A DNA stretch of 64,000 bases from Candidatus Tiddalikarchaeum anstoanum (lineage in GTDB: Archaea; Nanobdellota; Nanobdellia; Tiddalikarchaeales; Tiddalikarchaeaceae), in NCBI GenBank assembly GCA_902385255.1, contig CABMEV010000010.1, positions 1 through 64,000 of the forward strand, in the 5' to 3' direction. Below, piece after piece: positions 58,445 through 64,000 of this stretch. Numbering within the stretch: the first letter of the stretch is position 1; each line of letters starts with the position of its first letter. A model generated the notes under the pieces. The model had not been told where the DNA came from, made no database searches, and saw only the letters and a program-made list of their open reading frames with translations. The position numbers were made by a program, and so were the translations under genes.

Positions 58445-60483
58445 ATATTATACCTCTTCCTGTCTGTTATTTCAGCTTTCTTTCCGGCATTCCATGCTTT
58501 AACAGGTGTTAAATATCCGGTTATTCTTGAATACCATTCTATTTTTTTGCTTCCGCAGTTCGGGCACGCTTTCTGCATCCCATTGCTTAATTTTTTGCAA
58601 TCCATGCACTGGCTCATGTCTTTAGTGTATGAGAAGTAAGAGCATAACGTTTTTGTTGCAATCTTCTGTGTGAAATCTTTTATTGCCTTAGGGTCAGGGT
58701 CAGTATCTCCCATGAATATGTGGGTTATGGCTCCTCCCATTAAAAGAGGGTGGAAACTGCTTTCTATTTTTATCCTGTTCCAAAGCGGTATGTCTGCGCC
58801 CACGAATACGTGGCTGCTGTTGGTATAATACACATTATCAGTATTCTTTGTCCCTTTAACTATGCTTTCCTTGTAGTCTTTGCTGTCGAGTTTTGCAAAT
58901 CTGTTCGCAACGCTTTCCGCAGGTGTCTGGACAAGACTCCATCTTTCTCCTGTTGCTTTCTGCATATTGAGCGTTTTATTCTTCATATGGTCGAGGATTT
59001 TAAGCCCGAATTTCCATGCATCTTTGCTTTCATGAAGTTGTTTTCCTGTTATTGACTGTACTGCTTCGTTTAGTCCTACAAATCCGAAACTATTAGTGCT
59101 TGAATTAATGTCAAAGTAAGGCTCCCCGTCGAATTCTTGTGTCAGGAAAGGCGAGCCTCCGTTTAACAAATATTTTGTTATCGCATTTCTTTTTGCTTCG
59201 AATACTAATTTTGCAAGTTCGAACGTCCTGTCAACTTCTTCGTAGAATAATGTTTCATTTCCTTTTGATTCATAAGCGCATCTTGGAAGATTAGTAGTTA
59301 CTGTGTCCAGGCTTCCGAATCTTAATTTTCCTGCTTCTATTGCTTTCATCTGCTTGCTGTCAGGTATCAAGAAGTACCTGCAGCACTGGCTTTGCACCGC
59401 GTCAGGCATGTATGGCGCTGCGAGATTCAGGAAGTAAGGCGAGCCGAATTTGCTTGCCATTTTTGCTATCTTAAACAATTCTTTTTCGTACTTGTTGGTT
59501 CTTATTACGCTTCTCCTCAGTTTAAATTCAGGTTTAGGGAATTCGAATGCTCTTCCCGAATAATCACCCTCGGTGTAAACATCTATGAATGCGTTTAATA
59601 TCTGTCTTGATTCATCTTCGAAATCTCCGTAAGTTACCCCCTCTTTTGTCACTCCTCCAGGTAGAGTTGCAAGTTGTTTGGTTAAATACTCAGGGGGTTC
59701 AAGCTCCAAGCTTACGCTTGTGAAAGCAGTCTGTCCGCCTCTTGAAAAATTTGTCATTGATAATTCGTAAATGAAATATTGTATTGCCTGTTTTATCTCA
59801 TTATAACTTAAACCTTTTGTGTAAGGTGCTAGTATCACATTGAGGAAGTCATATCCTTGTCCGCCGGAGAAACAGCACTGGCTTGTCTGCAGTACTTTGG
59901 CAAGCTGCATGACCGCTGTGTTTAGGTGCTTTGCAGGTCCTGCAACGTTGGTTGACACTCCTCTTCCGTCAGTTTTTACTCCATATTTTAGGAATAAGTT
60001 TGCAGGAACTTCAAAACAGAATGGTCTCGTAACAAAGTAGTCTAACTTATGGATGTGGATTCTTCCCTGCATATGAGCCTGGCTTGCTTCTTTTGGTATT
60101 ACTTTAAGGAGAGCGTATTCTTTTGCAACGCTGTCTCCCATGCTTTTATGTACGAATTCAGGATTATAGTAAGTGTTTGCATTCTCATCATCCGTATTAT
60201 ATATTAATTGGGTTACATCATATACTGGAAGTCCAAGCCTTGTATACTTGTCACGCGCATCTTTTAGTCCAAGCTGTAAAAGTTTTACGCAGACTAATTC
60301 CCTTATAAGAGGTCCGGAGACGTAATCTAATTTTAATTTTTTAATATCTTCATGAACTTCATTAGCAACTTTTTCCGCGATGTTCTTTGGAAGGTCCGCC
60401 TCCCTCATCAGGCTCTCAGTAATTTTCTTATTTTCTTGTTCTTCAATTGTGCCCCTATTTGTCAGAACAAGAATTTTATCCAT
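58441..60483 (-). CDS. nrdD: Anaerobic ribonucleoside-triphosphate reductase
   Basis: 680 aa; C-terminal Cys4 CMDCKKLSNGMQKACPNCG and glycyl radical RITGYLTPVKAWNAGKKAEITDRKRY. Confidence 0.95.
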   Translation of the reverse strand: MDKILVLTNRGTIEEQENKKITESLMREADLPKNIAEKVANEVHEDIKKLKLDYVSGPLIRELVCVKLLQLGLKDARDKYTRLGLPVYDVTQLIYNTDDENANTYYNPEFVHKSMGDSVAKEYALLKVIPKEASQAHMQGRIHIHKLDYFVTRPFCFEVPANLFLKYGVKTDGRGVSTNVAGPAKHLNTAVMQLAKVLQTSQCCFSGGQGYDFLNVILAPYTKGLSYNEIKQAIQYFIYELSMTNFSRGGQTAFTSVSLELEPPEYLTKQLATLPGGVTKEGVTYGDFEDESRQILNAFIDVYTEGDYSGRAFEFPKPEFKLRRSVIRTNKYEKELFKIAKMASKFGSPYFLNLAAPYMPDAVQSQCCRYFLIPDSKQMKAIEAGKLRFGSLDTVTTNLPRCAYESKGNETLFYEEVDRTFELAKLVFEAKRNAITKYLLNGGSPFLTQEFDGEPYFDINSSTNSFGFVGLNEAVQSITGKQLHESKDAWKFGLKILDHMKNKTLNMQKATGERWSLVQTPAESVANRFAKLDSKDYKESIVKGTKNTDNVYYTNSSHVFVGADIPLWNRIKIESSFHPLLMGGAITHIFMGDTDPDPKAIKDFTQKIATKTLCSYFSYTKDMSQCMDCKKLSNGMQKACPNCGSKKIEWYSRITGYLTPVKAWNAGKKAEITDRKRYNI

Positions 60484-60569
60484 GTCTGTTAGTTATCTGT
60501 CGAAGGTTTAAAAACAATGCTTAACATTAATATATGCAATAGAAAATATATAACAATAGGCCATATATC

Positions 60570-61280
60570 TTATTTCGTTATTGCAATAAACTCCCTGATG
60601 AAAGGTTTTACACTCTTTTTCACCCTAAGTTCACTGCTATATATTGGAGTTTCAGTGGTTTTCCTCCAGCACTCAAGGAAAAAACCCCTCCTGAATGATA
60701 TGTATCTTCTCTTTGGAGTATTCTCTATGCGCAGCCAGCTTCTAGTCTCAGGAAGTCTCGTATAATACAACGGATCATAGACTATTATCTCATCCCTTTC
60801 CTTGTTATACTCGAGGACTATTAGCCATATGAATCCCGCATTTGCCTGTTTATACAAGTAGTTGGCATTAATGTATAATAATAAAGGTCCGCCCCATATC
60901 CACTCTCCAAGTTTTGTCTCCATATCTTCGTTAAAATTCTCTTTGACGCCAAGTTCCAGGCATTTCTTTTCGCGCTCCCTGCTGTATTCTTCAATATTCT
61001 TCAAAGGGTCTTTGACGTGGCTGTCTTTCTCCTTGTAAATTTCAACATTCAACCCTTCTTCTTTTGCAAAAAGCGCCAGGTCGTAAAGTATAGGGGTCTT
61101 CCATGGATTATTTTTCAATAATTTTCTGTTGACATCCTCGGAATATATGCTTAAATCCCTGATTTTTTTCTCATAGACTGGAACATTATTGTAATAATCT
61201 ATTAATATCTTTGTGCATGTAACACCTGTTTGTTTATTTTTTCTGCATGTATAATGCGGGAGGTTTCGTTTCATAAACAA
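60570..61280 (-). CDS. Hypothetical protein, weakly peptidase C39-like
   Basis: 236 aa; GVTCTKILIDYY and IIVYDPLYY. Confidence 0.5.
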   Translation of the reverse strand: MFMKRNLPHYTCRKNKQTGVTCTKILIDYYNNVPVYEKKIRDLSIYSEDVNRKLLKNNPWKTPILYDLALFAKEEGLNVEIYKEKDSHVKDPLKNIEEYSREREKKCLELGVKENFNEDMETKLGEWIWGGPLLLYINANYLYKQANAGFIWLIVLEYNKERDEIIVYDPLYYTRLPETRSWLRIENTPKRRYISFRRGFFLECWRKTTETPIYSSELRVKKSVKPFIREFIAITK

Positions 61281-61320
61281 TTATTTTTATAACTTAGGAG
61301 TTATTTAATAGTTTTTATTT

Positions 61321-61848
61321 ATGAGGCTGTTTACTGCAGTGGAAATTCCGGTTAATATAAGGAAAAAAGTTCAGGATTTGATTGATAAGTACAGGAAAGT
61401 GGAGCCTTGCGCGAAATATGTTGCTTATGAAAATATTCATATCACATTAAAATTCTTAGGCGATGTTGGCGAGAAAAAAGTTGATAATATTATTGAGGAG
61501 TTAGGGAAGATTAAGAATAAGAAATTCGAATGCAGATTAGGCAAGATTGGAGGCTTTCCAAATACAGTTCACCCAAAGGTTGTATGGGTGGGGTTGAAAG
61601 AAGGTGCTGATAACTTAGTCAACTTGTATTTCGGGATTGACAAGGCGACGCCTGGTTTTTCTGAAGAGTTAAAGCCGTACCACCCGCATGTCACGCTTTT
61701 TCGCTGCGATGGCATAGTGGATAAATCCATTTTTGGCGAGCAATTTGAATCTGACTCATTCAAGGTTGAGAATTTCCTGCTTATGAAATCAGTGCTTACT
61801 CCAAAAGGGCCGGTTTACAGTGTTGTTAAAAGTTTCAAACTGGCATAA
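61321..61848 (+). CDS. thpR: RNA 2',3'-cyclic phosphodiesterase (LigT/ThpR)
   Basis: HITLKFLGDVGE and HPHVTLFR. Confidence 0.93.
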   Translation: MRLFTAVEIPVNIRKKVQDLIDKYRKVEPCAKYVAYENIHITLKFLGDVGEKKVDNIIEELGKIKNKKFECRLGKIGGFPNTVHPKVVWVGLKEGADNLVNLYFGIDKATPGFSEELKPYHPHVTLFRCDGIVDKSIFGEQFESDSFKVENFLLMKSVLTPKGPVYSVVKSFKLA

Positions 61849-61890
61849 AAACCAAAAATTACTAAATATACTATATATTAAATATTATTT

Positions 61891-62916
61891 ATGGGTATAG
61901 CACTTTCCGGATTGTTTAATCCGGTGGAGATAAATATTGAGAGTTTGTCAGGCAGGAAGATAGCGATAGACGGCAATAATGCATTATACCAGTTTGCTTC
62001 GACAATCAGGCAGTATGACGGTTCTTTTCTTATGGACTCTAAAGGCAGAGTAACTAGCCATTTAAGCGGATTATTTTATCGCACCATGAGTTTGTTAAAG
62101 CACGGCGTTAAGCCTTGTTTTGTTTTCGACGGGAAGCCTCCTTCTTTTAAGAATGCAACAATAGGCGAACGAGTCAATGCAAGGGAGAAGGCCAGGGAGG
62201 AATATAAGTTGGCATTGGAGGAGGAAGATTTCGAGCGCGCAAAAAGCAAAGCCCAGCAGTCTACGAGGATAACTCCTGAAATGTTTGATGAGAGCAGGGC
62301 TTTATTGGACTATATGGGTGTCCCTGTTATTAACGCCCCGAGTGAGGGTGAAGCGCAGGCGTCTCATATGTGCTTTAAGGGTGATGTCTTTGCCTGTGTC
62401 AGCCAGGATTATGATAGTTTATTGTTCAACTCGCCTATTCTTATCAGGAACCTGAATATTACAGGTAAAAGAAAACTGCCTCAGAAGAATATTTATGTAA
62501 ACATCACTCCTGAAAAGATTGTTCTGCAGGATGAGTTAAACCGCCTCGGCCTTTTCCATGACCAGCTTATCATGATGGGTATACTGGTTGGCACTGATTT
62601 CAATCCAAAAGGAATCTTTGGTATTGGCCCGAAAAAAGCTTACGACTTGGTTAAGCAGTATCCTAATTTTGATACGCTGTTCAATAATGTCAAGTGGACT
62701 TTTGATATTTCTCCGAAGGAGATTTTTGATTTTTTCAAGAACCCTCCAGTAACTAACGATTATAATCTGCATTGGAAGCAGCCTAATCCTGACAAGATTT
62801 TTGAGTTATTATGCGATGAGCACAACTTTAGCAAGGACAGGGTTGAGAATACATTAGGCAAACTGTCGCAGCTCAGGAAGAAGGAAGGACAGACCGGACT
62901 GGATAAATTTTTTTGA
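61891..62916 (+). CDS. fen: Flap endonuclease FEN-1
   Basis: 341 aa; IAIDGNNALYQF, PSEGEAQASHMC, SQDYDSLLF, C-terminal PIP box QTGLDKFF. Confidence 0.96.
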   Translation: MGIALSGLFNPVEINIESLSGRKIAIDGNNALYQFASTIRQYDGSFLMDSKGRVTSHLSGLFYRTMSLLKHGVKPCFVFDGKPPSFKNATIGERVNAREKAREEYKLALEEEDFERAKSKAQQSTRITPEMFDESRALLDYMGVPVINAPSEGEAQASHMCFKGDVFACVSQDYDSLLFNSPILIRNLNITGKRKLPQKNIYVNITPEKIVLQDELNRLGLFHDQLIMMGILVGTDFNPKGIFGIGPKKAYDLVKQYPNFDTLFNNVKWTFDISPKEIFDFFKNPPVTNDYNLHWKQPNPDKIFELLCDEHNFSKDRVENTLGKLSQLRKKEGQTGLDKFF

Positions 62917-62932
62917 ATACGGGGCTAAAAAA

Positions 62933-63664
62933 ATGAAAAAATTCAGCGCAAAAAAAGTATACAATAAAATAGCCAAGAATTATCATGATTCAAGAACATC
63001 CAAAAAGAGTGAGTCCTGGTTTTTTAATAATTGTTTAGAAATGCCTAATACTTTGAAACTGTTAGGGAACGTAAAAAGGAAGCGCATTTTGGACCTCGGA
63101 TGCGGCACAGGTATTTATGCAAAAATATTAGCAAAGAAGGGCGCTAAAGTTGAAGGAATTGACATCTCAGAGAAGGAGATAGATATTGCAAGAATTGAGA
63201 ACCCGAAAATTAGTTTTCAGGTTGGCAGTGTTGAGGTGCTGCCTTACAAGAATAACAGCTTTGATATTGTTCTGTCTGCTTTGGTGCTGGAGTACTTAAA
63301 GAACTGGACTAAGGTATTATCAGAGGTAAGAAGAGTTCTTGTGAAAGGTGGATATTTTATTTTCTCGCTGCATAATCCTGTCTCAGCCTGCATCAAGATT
63401 AAGAATAATAAGGTGCGTGTCTATGATTATTTTAATGTTTCAAAAATTGAAACAAAATGGCCTAAGAGTTTAAAGAGTGTTAAGATGGTGTGGTATAATA
63501 AAACTATAGGGTCAATTGTTAAATTACTGGTTAAGAATGGTTTTATCCTTGTTGATTATGATGATGCCAGGCCTTTACCCAAAGCCAAAACATTATTCCC
63601 AAAAGAGTACGCAAGTGCGGCAAAAAGGCCTTATTTTTGCACTTGGAAGTGGAGGAAACTTTAA
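62933..63664 (+). CDS. Class I SAM-dependent methyltransferase
   Basis: ILDLGCGTGIYAKILAKKGAKVEGIDIS. Confidence 0.92.
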   Translation: MKKFSAKKVYNKIAKNYHDSRTSKKSESWFFNNCLEMPNTLKLLGNVKRKRILDLGCGTGIYAKILAKKGAKVEGIDISEKEIDIARIENPKISFQVGSVEVLPYKNNSFDIVLSALVLEYLKNWTKVLSEVRRVLVKGGYFIFSLHNPVSACIKIKNNKVRVYDYFNVSKIETKWPKSLKSVKMVWYNKTIGSIVKLLVKNGFILVDYDDARPLPKAKTLFPKEYASAAKRPYFCTWKWRKL

Positions 63665-63780
63665 GACTTGAAAAACTAGTTGCCTCAGGAGTCAACTTGA
63701 ATCATATTTGTTTCATTTCAAGCCATCTGTCATCATTGGCAGTAAGGATAAAGAATTTTTAGGTTTAAAATATTTGCTAT

Positions 63781-64000
63781 TCAGCTAAAGAGTGTAATTT
63801 TTATCTCATCCAGAAATGATACAAAATCATGTTTTAAGATTTTGCCAGCATCTAATATGAATTTTTTAACCAGGCTTTTATACCTGGCACTTATCTCTTC
63901 AAACCCGTCTTTTCCCATTCTTCCATTATATATCTCCCTAGCGCCGTATCCGAAAGTTTCAAGCCTCTTATCCGAGAGTTTTATGCAAACATCCCTTATT
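63781..64000 (-). CDS. Partial hypothetical CDS running off the right edge
   Basis: Open minus frame IRDVCIKLSDKRLETFGYGAREIYNGRMGKDGFEEISARYKSLVKKFILDAGKILKHDFVSFLDEIKITLFS-TGA; not in ORF track. Confidence 0.65.
   Translation of the reverse strand, partial: IRDVCIKLSDKRLETFGYGAREIYNGRMGKDGFEEISARYKSLVKKFILDAGKILKHDFVSFLDEIKITLFS

Overview
AT-rich archaeal chromosome segment, gene-dense, DPANN/Woesearchaeota-like in character (lineage is inferred, not proven). Most of the window is core information processing: SRP RNA, DnaG primase, four aminoacyl-tRNA synthetases (Gly, Met, Val, Ser), proteasome beta, aCPSF1, aRF1, histone, aIF5A, RPA, Orc1/Cdc6, PolD DP1 and DP2, TFB, FEN-1, NrdD/NrdG, a ThyA-like fusion and Tmk. 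Main items for follow-up: (1) a probable replication origin just upstream of orc1/cdc6, with two ORB-like repeats (CCCCTTAGTTTCAnnTGGAA), nested inverted repeats and an AT-rich stretch; (2) the PolD large subunit (DP2) interrupted by one in-frame TAG with homology apparently continuous on both sides; (3) a palindrome TTTACcATATgGTAAA found inside the origin, upstream of a winged-helix (PadR-like) gene and upstream of a small unknown gene about 21 kb away; (4) two tandem five-gene cassettes pairing a nucleoside phosphorylase with a full ECF transporter; (5) a Gly-rich secreted/surface protein open across at least 941 codons at the left edge, absent from the ORF track; (6) an SRP RNA whose helix-8 tip lacks the usual GNRA loop. 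No CRISPR, rRNA or transposase was seen. All assignments are by eye from protein motifs; no searches were run.
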